The notes below the pieces were generated by a model. The model searched no databases. It was not told the origin of the DNA and saw only the letters and a program-made list of their open reading frames with translations. From contig FMXS01000026.1 in the NCBI GenBank assembly GCA_900104495.1, positions 1 through 27,282 of the forward strand: a stretch of DNA of 27,282 nucleotides, written 5' to 3'. The position numbers and the translations under genes are program-made. Shown here in pieces: positions 22,151-27,282 of the stretch (position 1 is the first letter of the stretch; each line of letters opens with the position of its first letter). Source of the stretch: Ruminococcaceae bacterium FB2012. Lineage in GTDB: Bacteria; Bacillota; Clostridia; Oscillospirales; Ruminococcaceae.

Positions 22151-22177
22151 GAGCCGGGCGGTCACTCCGCTCGGCTC
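22151..22177 (+). terminator. Terminator-like hairpin after fucO
   Basis: GAGCCGGGCGG and CCGCTCGGCTC pair around TCACT (11 bp with one mismatch), 4 bp after the fucO stop; the following T tract is poor. Confidence 0.65.
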
Positions 22178-22233
22178 TGTAACTTATGGATAGTTGCACG
22201 TATATGACAGCTTTAATCAAGGCATACCGGGTG

Positions 22234-22821
22234 ATGAAAACAATGGAGAATAACATACTCAACGTCCGTGACAGAGCGCAGTTCCGTGAGTGGCTTGAAA
22301 ATCACCACGACAGCGAAACCGAATGCTGGGCAGAGGTCAGGCGCGGCAAACCGACTGAACCTGATGTTTTCTACTATCTCGACGCAGTGGAGGAAGCCCT
22401 CTGCTTTGGATGGATAGACAGCATCCACAAGCTGATAGACGGCAGGCGAATGCAGCGTTTCACGCCACGAAAGAAAAACAGTCCGTGGACAGAACTGAAC
22501 AAAGAGCGTGTCCGCAGACTTGAGAAGCTCGGCCTTATGACCGATGCAGGCAGTGCAGTCCTTCCTGCAATGGGAGAGCGTAGCTTCCGCATTGATCCCG
22601 ATATCGTCACGGCTCTGAAACAGGCAAGGGTGTGGTCGAGGTTCAAGGATTTTCCACCGCTGTACCGGCGCATCAGGGCATATAATATCATGTTTTACAA
22701 GAAACGTGATACTGCGATGTATGAAAAAGCTCTTGCCCACCTGATTGAAGAAGCGAAAAAGGGCAGGATGTACGGCGAGTGGAATGATTATGAAAGATTG
22801 CTGAATTATGAAAAGGGATAA
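22234..22821 (+). CDS. YdeI/OmpD-associated family protein (about 195 aa)
   Basis: The family signature is clear: ALCFGWIDSIHKLIDGRR, MQRFTPRKKNSPWTELNKER, VRRLEKLGLMTDAG, and a C-terminal FPPLYRRIRAYNI and KALAHLIEEAKKGR region. Such proteins are about 190-200 aa and cytosolic; the Pfam name of the C-terminal domain refers to bacteriocin protection, and ydeI mutants of enteric bacteria are more sensitive to cationic peptides, but the biochemical activity is not established. Start uncertain: ATG 22234 (MKTMENN) or 22243; the SD is poor for both. It is followed directly by a terminator and then by peptide unit B, which is suggestive but unproven as a link. Confidence 0.8.
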   Translation: MKTMENNILNVRDRAQFREWLENHHDSETECWAEVRRGKPTEPDVFYYLDAVEEALCFGWIDSIHKLIDGRRMQRFTPRKKNSPWTELNKERVRRLEKLGLMTDAGSAVLPAMGERSFRIDPDIVTALKQARVWSRFKDFPPLYRRIRAYNIMFYKKRDTAMYEKALAHLIEEAKKGRMYGEWNDYERLLNYEKG

Positions 22822-22847
22822 GTAAGAATACTATATATACTTCAAGG

Positions 22848-22877
22848 CGTCCGTGCGGTCTGCGCGGACGTTTTTTA
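22848..22877 (+). terminator. Terminator after the YdeI-family gene
   Basis: CGTCCGTGC pairs with GCGCGGACG (9 bp with one G-U/T mismatch, loop GGTCT), followed by TTTTTT. It ends 3 bp before the first half-site of promoter P3. Confidence 0.85.
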
Positions 22878-22879
22878 TT

Positions 22880-22933
22880 CTGCAAAGAACTTGCAAACCT
22901 CTGTGTGATATACTGTAGTCACAGCAAGAGAAA
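22880..22933 (+). promoter_or_regulatory. Promoter P3: two half-sites plus extended -10
   Basis: CTGCAAA (22880-22886) and TTGCAAA (22891-22897), 11-bp period; -10 TATACT (22909-22914) with TG extension, 18 bp after the second half-site; GTAGTCACAGCAAGAGAAA (22915-22933) in place of the conserved block. The half-site sequence differs from P1/P5 (TTGTAAG) and P2/P4 (TTGTCC). A leader of about 120 nt follows, with CCCGAAGGGA ... CCCGCAGGGA like that after P5. Confidence 0.7.
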
Positions 22934-23040
22934 TACCCGAAGGGACAGAGAGGCCCGCAGGGAATAATCAAGCTAAAGTCCACTGCAAAGAACTTGTGGT
23001 CGCCATCAGAGCATAAGCTAAGAAACACAAAACTAATTAT

Positions 23041-23115
23041 ATGGAAGGAGGCGCCCTGATATTCGGCACTGTTTCGATCATAACCGCAGGCGTTCTGACC
23101 AAGATCTTCGGATAA
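23041..23115 (+). CDS. Peptide unit B: small hydrophobic peptide, start codon doubtful
   Basis: Frame 23041-23115 ends VLTKIFG, like other peptides of the group. ATG 23041 (MEGGALIFGTVSIITAG) lacks an SD because the only SD-like GGAGG (23047-23051) lies after it. The codon placed 7 nt after that GGAGG is ATA (23059) in the context ATA TTC GGC ACT, where the relatives have ATG TTT or ATG TTC. The gene may have lost its start codon, start at CTG 23056, or use the upstream ATG. It is the only peptide frame behind P3. Confidence 0.45.
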   Translation: MEGGALIFGTVSIITAGVLTKIFG

Positions 23116-23144
23116 GAAACAGATAAATGAAATGAATAAAAATT

Positions 23145-23187
23145 CACCCAAGGGACTGTTTGAACGGCAGTCCCTTGGGTGTTTTTA
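23145..23187. terminator. Strong terminator, probably bidirectional
   Basis: CACCCAAGGGACTG pairs perfectly with CAGTCCCTTGGGTG around TTTGAACGG, followed by TTTTTA on the plus strand. AATTTTTATTC follows on the minus strand, so it can also end the PAP2-like gene transcribed leftward. Confidence 0.85.
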
Positions 23188-23215
23188 TGCCTCTGCGCTT
23201 TTGTCCGGTCGTTGT

Positions 23216-24154
23216 TCAGTCCGGTCGTTTGATCTCCTTACCAGCTGTTTCAAGCTCCTTATTCTTATTCACAGCACGCAGAAAAGCAGCGCTGATCCCG
23301 GCATAGATAAGATAGGTGATAAGGGTGCCGAAGCACACATCCGTGAGGAAGTGATTGGTCATGTGGATGCGGTTGTAGCCGTAGAGGATCACGAAAACAC
23401 AGGCAGCAGCGAAGCTTATCCAGTGCCTTTTCCCGCTCCGGCCTTTGAACACATCCACAAGCATCGGCAGAGCAAACATCATGCTGGCAATAGTCATGTT
23501 GCCGCTGGGCCAGCTCTTGAAGTTATCGTCGCTGCCGGCAAGGTTGGGCCTCATCTGCCACCACTGCCGGAACTCGCTCTTCGGATCCTCCAGCGTGATC
23601 AGATACTTATATCGGGGACGGGAGCCCACCTGCTTTAGCCAAAGGTTCACGTTGTCCGCCGCGATGCCTGCCACAAGGATCGCTGTGCCAACAACGATGA
23701 GCTTGTCCGGATCGACGCGATCCACAAGCTTCAAGGTCACGAAGGGAACCCAGGCATAGAGCACGACCCAGAACAGCCAGCTCAGAACGGAAAGTGCCGG
23801 AGTGCTTTCGCCTGCGGTATATCCGAACAGAGTGCGGACAGCCTTGCCGTTGTAGCTGTTGGAGTAGTACACCGCCATAAACCAACCCACAAATAGCAGC
23901 ACCCATGCCAGAGCACGGAACCTGTCACCCTTTGCTTTCAGTCCAGCGTACAGGCAGGCTCCCGCTGCGGGATAGAGGCAATAGGAAAAATAGGAGCCGT
24001 AGGTGGCAAAGAACGAGCCGATATCAGTCTTGTTTGCAAGAGCCTCGTTGATCTCGAAGTCCCAGAATGAGCCCACTATGATGCCGATGATACATACAGC
24101 AACGACACCGAAAAAAAAGGCTGCCGGCATGGCCATGATCTTTTTCTTCAACAT
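23216..24154 (-). CDS. PAP2-like integral membrane phosphatase (312 aa), PSGH reads PSGN
   Basis: ATG 24154 (MLKKKIMAMP) is chosen because GGGAGG lies 9 nt upstream; longer frames lack an SD. Six or so transmembrane helices surround the PAP2 motifs: Lys174 ... Arg181 (KQVGSRPRYK; the usual RP is RY), PSG-Asn at 216-219 instead of PSGH, and Arg262-x5-His268-xxx-Asp272 (NRIHMTNHFLTD). Active PAP2 enzymes dephosphorylate lipid phosphates such as undecaprenyl or phosphatidic acid pyrophosphates and phosphates. The nucleophilic His268 remains, but the conserved SGH histidine is replaced, so activity may be reduced or changed. A consensus promoter lies at 24212-24240. It shares its terminator with peptide unit B. 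Confidence 0.8.
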   Translation of the reverse strand: MLKKKIMAMPAAFFFGVVAVCIIGIIVGSFWDFEINEALANKTDIGSFFATYGSYFSYCLYPAAGACLYAGLKAKGDRFRALAWVLLFVGWFMAVYYSNSYNGKAVRTLFGYTAGESTPALSVLSWLFWVVLYAWVPFVTLKLVDRVDPDKLIVVGTAILVAGIAADNVNLWLKQVGSRPRYKYLITLEDPKSEFRQWWQMRPNLAGSDDNFKSWPSGNMTIASMMFALPMLVDVFKGRSGKRHWISFAAACVFVILYGYNRIHMTNHFLTDVCFGTLITYLIYAGISAAFLRAVNKNKELETAGKEIKRPD

Positions 24155-24211
24155 AATAACTGTCCTCCCGGTTTTCATATTTTTATCCGACATAAATCGG
24201 TATCTGTATCC

Positions 24212-24240
24212 ATTATACCAGCCATAAACCGGAATGTCAA
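24212..24240 (-). promoter_or_regulatory. Consensus promoter of the PAP2-like gene
   Basis: Minus strand: TTGACA (24235-24240), 17-bp spacer, TATAAT (24212-24217). Divergent to the SOS-type promoter. Confidence 0.85.
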
Positions 24241-24256
24241 TTTCCAAATCAAAAAT

Positions 24257-24318
24257 CGAACAAACGTCTTGACAAAACAAATGTTCTATGCTATACTATC
24301 AATTAGTACAAATGTTCG
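24257..24318 (+). promoter_or_regulatory. SOS-type promoter with LexA-box half-sites
   Basis: TTGACA (24269-24274), 17-bp spacer, TATACT (24292-24297). Overlapping it are CGAACAAACGT (24257-24267), AAACAAATGTTCT (24275-24287) and GTACAAATGTTCG (24306-24318), which match the Gram-positive LexA box CGAAC-N4-GTTCG in half or more. The two GTTC half-sites are 31 bp apart, about three helical turns. Fits LexA repression of the polymerase operon. Confidence 0.75.
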
Positions 24319-24339
24319 ATTTCAAGGCGGGTGAGTTTA

Positions 24340-25737
24340 GTGGACAGGATATATATTTGTATTGATCTTAAAAGCTTCTACGCGAGCGTGGAGTGCGTCA
24401 GCAGGGGCCTTGACCCGCTGAAGGCGCGGCTGCTGGTGGCTGATGAGAGCCGTTCCGATCAGACTATCTGCCTGGCGGTCTCCCCGCCGCTGAAAGCCAT
24501 AGGCGTGCCCGGCCGCCCCCGGCTGTTTGAGGCGAAGCAGGCTATCGAGAGGTACGAGCGAGCCAACAGAACGAAAGTCGATTACATCATCGCCGTGCCG
24601 CGAATGGCGGAATATGAGCGCGTGTCGGCGCTGATCTATTCGGTCTATCTGCGGTATGTCGCCTGCGAGGATATCCACGTTTACAGCATCGACGAGTGCT
24701 TTATTGATTGCACGGCGTATCTTCATCACTATGAAGCGCAGGCGCAGAAAGAGCATAAGCACCCCGCCCACATCATGGCTATGACGATGATCCGGGACGT
24801 GCTGAAAACAACCGGAATAACTGCAACCGTCGGCATCGGGACGAATATGTATTTGGCTAAGGTCGCTATGGACATCGTCGCCAAGAAAGCACCGCCCGAC
24901 AAGGACGGCGTCCGCATCGCCGAGCTCAACGAGGACAGCTACAAATATCTGCTCTGGGATCACACCCCGCTTACCGACTTCTGGCAGATAGGATTCGGCA
25001 AGGCAAACCGCCTTCAGAAGGCGTATATGTACACAATGGGCGATATCGCGGAGCGCTCGCTGTATGACGAGGAATGGTTTTATAAGTCCTTCGGCATAGA
25101 CGGTGAGATACTGATAGACCACGCCTGGGGCATTGAGCCGGTCACGATGAAGGACATCAAATCATACAAAAGCAGCAGCCACAGCGTTTCACACGGACAA
25201 GTCCTGCCGAGGCCGTATAAATACGATGAGGCGCGGATCGTGTTTTCGGAAATGACCGACGTGCTGAGCATTGATCTCTTCCGGAAGAACCTGACCTCAA
25301 AGATATTCTCGTGGTGGGTGAGCTACGATTACAAAAGCCTTGAATACTGCCCTTACTATGACGGTCCTCTTTGCCTTGATTTCTACGGGCGGCTGCACCC
25401 GAAGCACTCGGTCGGGGTCGTCCGGCTGACTAACCGCACCAACGTTTTTAACGATATGGAAGCCGCGCTGCTGCCGTCGTTTGACAGCAGGACAGACCAC
25501 CGTTTGCTGTACCGCAGGATAGGTTTATGCGCTCAGGAAGTCACCGTCGATGACGGTGTTTTTCAGCTTGATTTCTTCACGGATTTCGAAAAACAGGAAA
25601 AAGAAAAAGCCCTGCAAAGAGCCATGCAGGACGTGAGGGTTCGTTTCGGAGCGAATGCAGTGTTCAAGGGTATCAATCTTTTGGAGGGCGCCACCACCCT
25701 TGAACGGAACAAGCAGATCGGAGGCCACAGAGCATAA
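24340..25737 (+). CDS. Y-family DNA polymerase, UvrX/UmuC-like (465 aa)
   Basis: GTG 24340 (MDRIYICIDLKSFYASVE) is preferred over GTG 24331 because the GGCGGG SD touches the latter, and the family begins at this Met. Catalytic acidic residues are visible: Asp9 (CIDLKSFYASVE) and Asp118-Glu119 (YSIDECFID). It has the helix-hairpin-helix region (LTDFWQIGFGKANRL) and a C-terminal little-finger domain starting around VSHGQVLPRPY. Such error-prone polymerases copy past DNA lesions and are typical SOS genes, often on phages and ICEs in Firmicutes. The promoter carries LexA-type half-sites. The YolD-like partner follows 10 bp downstream. Confidence 0.9.
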   Translation: MDRIYICIDLKSFYASVECVSRGLDPLKARLLVADESRSDQTICLAVSPPLKAIGVPGRPRLFEAKQAIERYERANRTKVDYIIAVPRMAEYERVSALIYSVYLRYVACEDIHVYSIDECFIDCTAYLHHYEAQAQKEHKHPAHIMAMTMIRDVLKTTGITATVGIGTNMYLAKVAMDIVAKKAPPDKDGVRIAELNEDSYKYLLWDHTPLTDFWQIGFGKANRLQKAYMYTMGDIAERSLYDEEWFYKSFGIDGEILIDHAWGIEPVTMKDIKSYKSSSHSVSHGQVLPRPYKYDEARIVFSEMTDVLSIDLFRKNLTSKIFSWWVSYDYKSLEYCPYYDGPLCLDFYGRLHPKHSVGVVRLTNRTNVFNDMEAALLPSFDSRTDHRLLYRRIGLCAQEVTVDDGVFQLDFFTDFEKQEKEKALQRAMQDVRVRFGANAVFKGINLLEGATTLERNKQIGGHRA

Positions 25738-25747
25738 GGAGAAAAAT

Positions 25748-26254
25748 ATGGAGACAAGATACTATTCAGATATCGGGCAGATGCCGATGCCGCCGGGGTT
25801 CAGATACGCCAAAACAGCTGCAAGAGGCCGTCCCCGGCACGAGAAGTTTGATACATTCTATATGAAGCACCCGACGATGAACGTCGGGAAACGCGCCAAG
25901 ATATTCAGCCCCTTCGATGCGCTGAAAGGCTTCAACGATGCTGTCGCGTCTAAGGAGATACGCTATGTCGAGCGCCGCGAGCTGTGCGAGTCCGACTGCG
26001 AGGAGCTGAACGAGAAGATCGCCGTCCTGAGTGCGCTGATAACCGACAGCCGTGCGGCGAATGAGAATAGCATCACGGTGCAGGTGACGTACTATGTTCC
26101 CTGCGACGACCCGAACAGCGAGGCGTTTATGCGGCTGGGGAGGTACGTGACCATTGAGGGCGTCGTGAGGAATGTGGATACTACCTTCGGGAGCATTACT
26201 GTCGGGAAGGAAAGGATAGGGCTGGGGAATGTGGCGGCAATACAGATAATTTGA
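25748..26254 (+). CDS. YolD-like protein, polymerase partner (168 aa)
   Basis: ATG 25748 follows AAGGAG at the polymerase stop codon. Residues 11-60 contain QMPMPPGFRYAKTAARGRP and RAKIFSPFDALKGFNDAV, typical of the YolD-like proteins that accompany UvrX/UmuC polymerases in Clostridia; the C-terminal half (VTYYVPCDDPNSEAF, GRYVTIEGVVRNVDTTFGSI) fits the beta-rich YolD part. Role in the cell is not established; a regulatory or accessory function for the polymerase is inferred from constant pairing. The two share the SOS-type promoter and end at the terminator overlapping the stop codon. Confidence 0.85.
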   Translation: METRYYSDIGQMPMPPGFRYAKTAARGRPRHEKFDTFYMKHPTMNVGKRAKIFSPFDALKGFNDAVASKEIRYVERRELCESDCEELNEKIAVLSALITDSRAANENSITVQVTYYVPCDDPNSEAFMRLGRYVTIEGVVRNVDTTFGSITVGKERIGLGNVAAIQII

Positions 26255-26281
26255 GCGTCCGTGATGCGGACGCTTTTTTTA
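26254..26281 (+). terminator. Terminator of the polymerase operon
   Basis: AGCGTCCG and CGGACGCT pair perfectly around TGATG, followed by TTTTTTT. Another member of the GCGTCCG terminator family; the A of the stop codon is part of the stem. Confidence 0.9.
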
Positions 26282-26306
26282 TGTGAAAAAAAGAACTTTT
26301 TATGCT

Positions 26307-26360
26307 TTGTCCAGTTGTTGTCCGAGTCGGTGTGATATACTGTGATCAAAGAAAAGGAAA
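26307..26360 (+). promoter_or_regulatory. Promoter P4: two half-sites plus extended -10
   Basis: TTGTCC at 26307-26312 and 26318-26323 (11-bp period); -10 TATACT (26336-26341) with TG extension, 18 bp after the second half-site; GTGATCAAAGAAAAGGAAA (26342-26360). Closest to P2. Drives cluster C. Confidence 0.75.
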
Positions 26361-26392
26361 TAACAAAAACACAACGAAAGGAGGGAACGGAT

Positions 26393-26461
26393 ATGTTGCT
26401 TTGCGGTATAGCGTTTGTCGTATTGACAGGAATACTGGTCGTAGCAGAAGTTTGTTTCTGA
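26393..26461 (+). CDS. Cluster C small hydrophobic peptide 1 (22 aa)
   Basis: ATG 26393 with SD AAAGGAGGG, 8-nt spacing. Product starts MLLCGIAFVVLTG and ends VVAEVCF; one hydrophobic helix with a single Glu near the end. First of three peptides behind P4, matching the order of cluster A. Function unknown. Confidence 0.6.
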   Translation: MLLCGIAFVVLTGILVVAEVCF

Positions 26462-26505
26462 TAAAAACAATTTATAAACAAATCAACGGAAAGGAGGGAG
26501 ATCAA

Positions 26506-26598
26506 GTGACAGGGATCTTCGTGATTGGCGCCTGCTGGATGGTAGCTCAGGTCGGATATATGGTTTATGTATACTTCTGGGGCAATCCGTTCCACTGA
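26506..26598 (+). CDS. Cluster C small hydrophobic peptide 2 (30 aa), NPFH ending, GTG start
   Basis: GTG 26506 has a full SD (AAGGAGGG, 8-nt spacing). The product starts MTGIFVIGACWMVAQ and ends YVYFWGNPFH, nearly the same end as cluster A peptide 3 (YVYFFGNPFK). The cytosolic or external Asn-Pro-Phe tail after an aromatic belt is thus conserved between clusters. A single transmembrane helix is expected. The homology argues strongly for a real gene family. Confidence 0.65.
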   Translation: MTGIFVIGACWMVAQVGYMVYVYFWGNPFH

Positions 26599-26638
26599 AA
26601 AGAAGTTTATCATAAAAACAACGAAAGGAGGGAATCAT

Positions 26639-26719
26639 ATGTTAACAGCATTTTTGATCATCAGCGGAACAGTTATCGTAGCACAGTTCGGAGTTATGTT
26701 TTACTTATGCTACAGCTGA
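26639..26719 (+). CDS. Cluster C small hydrophobic peptide 3 (26 aa)
   Basis: ATG 26639 with SD AAAGGAGGG, 6-nt spacing. Product starts MLTAFLIISGTVIVAQ and ends FYLCYS; no charged residues. Its VIVAQFGVM resembles the MVAQVGYMV of peptide 2, suggesting tandem duplication. It is followed by a remnant GTTCAAGTAA identical to the end of cluster A peptide 3, so the 3' end of the cluster was once like cluster A. Confidence 0.6.
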   Translation: MLTAFLIISGTVIVAQFGVMFYLCYS

Positions 26720-26748
26720 GATATGTTCAAGTAAAAAGGAGAATAAAA

Positions 26749-26772
26749 ATGACATTCAACATAACTGAGTAA
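26749..26772 (+). CDS. Mini-ORF MTFNITE abutting the terminator
   Basis: Seven codons, ATG 26749 to TAA 26770-26772, SD AAAAGGAG with 7-nt spacing, one base before the terminator stem. Counterpart of MTLNIE at 1622-1642. Confidence 0.45.
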   Translation: MTFNITE

Positions 26773-26773
26773 A

Positions 26774-26802
26774 GCGTCCGTGCAATAGTGCGGGCGTTTT
26801 TT
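26774..26802 (+). terminator. Intrinsic terminator of cluster C
   Basis: GCGTCCGTGC and GTGCGGGCG pair around AATA, followed by TTTTTT. Differs from the cluster A terminator (1644-1672) at only one loop base and the last stem base. Confidence 0.85.
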
Positions 26803-26847
26803 AGTGCCGGAAAAAAATTTTCAAGTTTTTTTGAAAACCCCTCTTTT

Positions 26848-26901
26848 TTGTAAGACTGTTGTAATACCGGGTATGGTATTATGTAATCACAGAAAGGGAA
26901 A
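26848..26901 (+). promoter_or_regulatory. Promoter P5: two half-sites plus extended -10
   Basis: TTGTAAG (26848-26854) and TTGTAAT (26859-26865), 11-bp period; -10 TATTAT (26877-26882), 18 bp after the second half-site; GTAATCACAGAAAGGGAAA (26883-26901). Nearly the same as P1 on the other side of the window. Confidence 0.7.
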
Positions 26902-27143
26902 ACCCGAGGGAGCAAGAGCTCCGCAGGGAGAAGTTCCCGACAATAACAAACGAAGTCAAATCATTAAAAAAATATAAGGCAAAACTGAAACCTGCTAAGA
27001 AAAATCAATAGGCAGAACAGCCAAATTTGAAAGGAATGCATTATTGAAAACGCTAATGAATTCATACTGCTGAAAGGGCATAGCAAAGCTGACGTATGAA
27101 AGCAGGGTTTCAAACGCCTGATGTGTAAGTAGTTGCGGAAAGG
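26902..27143. other. P5 leader running into the non-coding end of an IS110-family element
   Basis: The leader starts with CCCGAGGG and a hairpin GGAGC-AAGA-GCTCC (26909-26922), like the P3 leader. Similarity to the P3 leader (GCTAAGAAA) extends to about 27005; beyond that the DNA is unlike the peptide units and leads to the transposase stop codon. The IS end therefore probably lies near 27005-27020. No ORF with an SD is seen in this stretch. Confidence 0.45.
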
Positions 27144-27282
27144 TTATTCAGAGTAAAGCTCCATGACCTTGCCGTAGTAAACACGAAGGAACTTGTTCAG
27201 TCCTGCGATCATTGCTTCCTTGCCGCATTTGCCTTCGCTGCGTTTCTTCTGTATAAATTCATAGACGGGATCGTTAATAGGC
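27144..27282 (-). CDS. IS110-family transposase, C-terminal 45 residues
   Basis: The minus-strand frame enters from the right edge and ends at TAA 27146-27144. It reads PINDPVYEFIQKKRSEGK, then KEAMIAGLNKFLRVYYGK and ends MELYSE. The N-D/N-P-x-x-x-x-x-x-x-K-R-x-E-G-K-x-x-K-x-A motif followed by a leucine-rich helix is the end of the Transposase_20 (IS116/IS110/IS902) domain. These elements use a DEDD/serine-type recombinase and an element-encoded guide (bridge) RNA. The catalytic parts lie outside the window. Confidence 0.7.
   Translation of the reverse strand, partial: PINDPVYEFIQKKRSEGKCGKEAMIAGLNKFLRVYYGKVMELYSE

Noticed and set aside
23200..23235. TTTTGTCCGGTCGTTGTTCAGTCC resembling P2/P4 half-sites, here split for reading as TTTTGTCC and GTTGTTCAG
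   Set aside because: No -10 or conserved block follows at the fixed distance, the repeat spacing differs, and it overlaps the end of the PAP2-like gene.

Overview
The window looks like accessory chromosome of a low/mid-GC Gram-positive anaerobe, most likely a Ruminococcus or a close Oscillospiraceae relative. Support: strong AAAGGAGG-type ribosome binding sites, consensus sigma-A promoters with 17-bp spacers, lipobox lipoproteins, a fucO-type lactaldehyde reductase, and a Gram-positive UvrX-like polymerase with SOS-box half-sites. The organism call is inference from composition and gene content. Many broken genes, duplications, a MITE-like element, RHH proteins and an IS110-family transposase end show a rearranged, mobile-element-rich region.

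Layout. 0-1.7 kb and 22.9-27 kb: operons of tiny hydrophobic peptides (22-31 aa), some ending in a 6-7 codon mini-ORF that abuts the terminator. Five promoters (P1-P5) drive or once drove these units. All five have the same architecture: two TTG-type half-sites with an 11-bp period, an extended -10 (TG-N-TATNNT) exactly 18 bp downstream of the second half-site, and a conserved GTAATCACAGAAAGGGAAA-like block over the transcription start. This fits activation by an OmpR/PhoB-type response regulator, and I consider it the most likely undescribed system here. P1 also drives a 151-aa secreted protein. P5 has no recognisable peptide and runs into an IS110-family element.

1.7-5.8 kb: an alpha/beta hydrolase, then a hybrid histidine kinase that has lost the N-terminal part of its sensor, overlapping a solute-binding lipoprotein interrupted by one in-frame TAA. 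5.9-9.0 kb: a 1034-aa cytosolic helical protein of unknown function with an internal repeat. 9.3-15.4 kb: two near-identical 7TM-GGDEF genes in opposite orientation enclose a 194-bp MITE-like element, a truncated Bro-N gene, a lipoprotein, an unknown 412-aa protein, and a truncated paralogue in which 234 bp have been inverted in place. 15.4-20.8 kb: a condensation-domain-like acyltransferase, then an operon of mobile-element genes (two paralogous proteins of unknown function, a hypothetical, two RHH-like proteins) that breaks down into gene scars (GNAT, FtsK-like tail) and two small ORFs. The operon starts behind a duplicated leader that contains an intrinsic terminator with a possible antiterminator pairing.

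20.9-26.3 kb: fucO with a perfect promoter, a YdeI/OmpD-associated protein, peptide unit B, a PAP2-like membrane protein whose PSGH motif reads PSGN, and an SOS-type UvrX-like polymerase plus YolD-like partner. No tRNA, rRNA or CRISPR array was seen.
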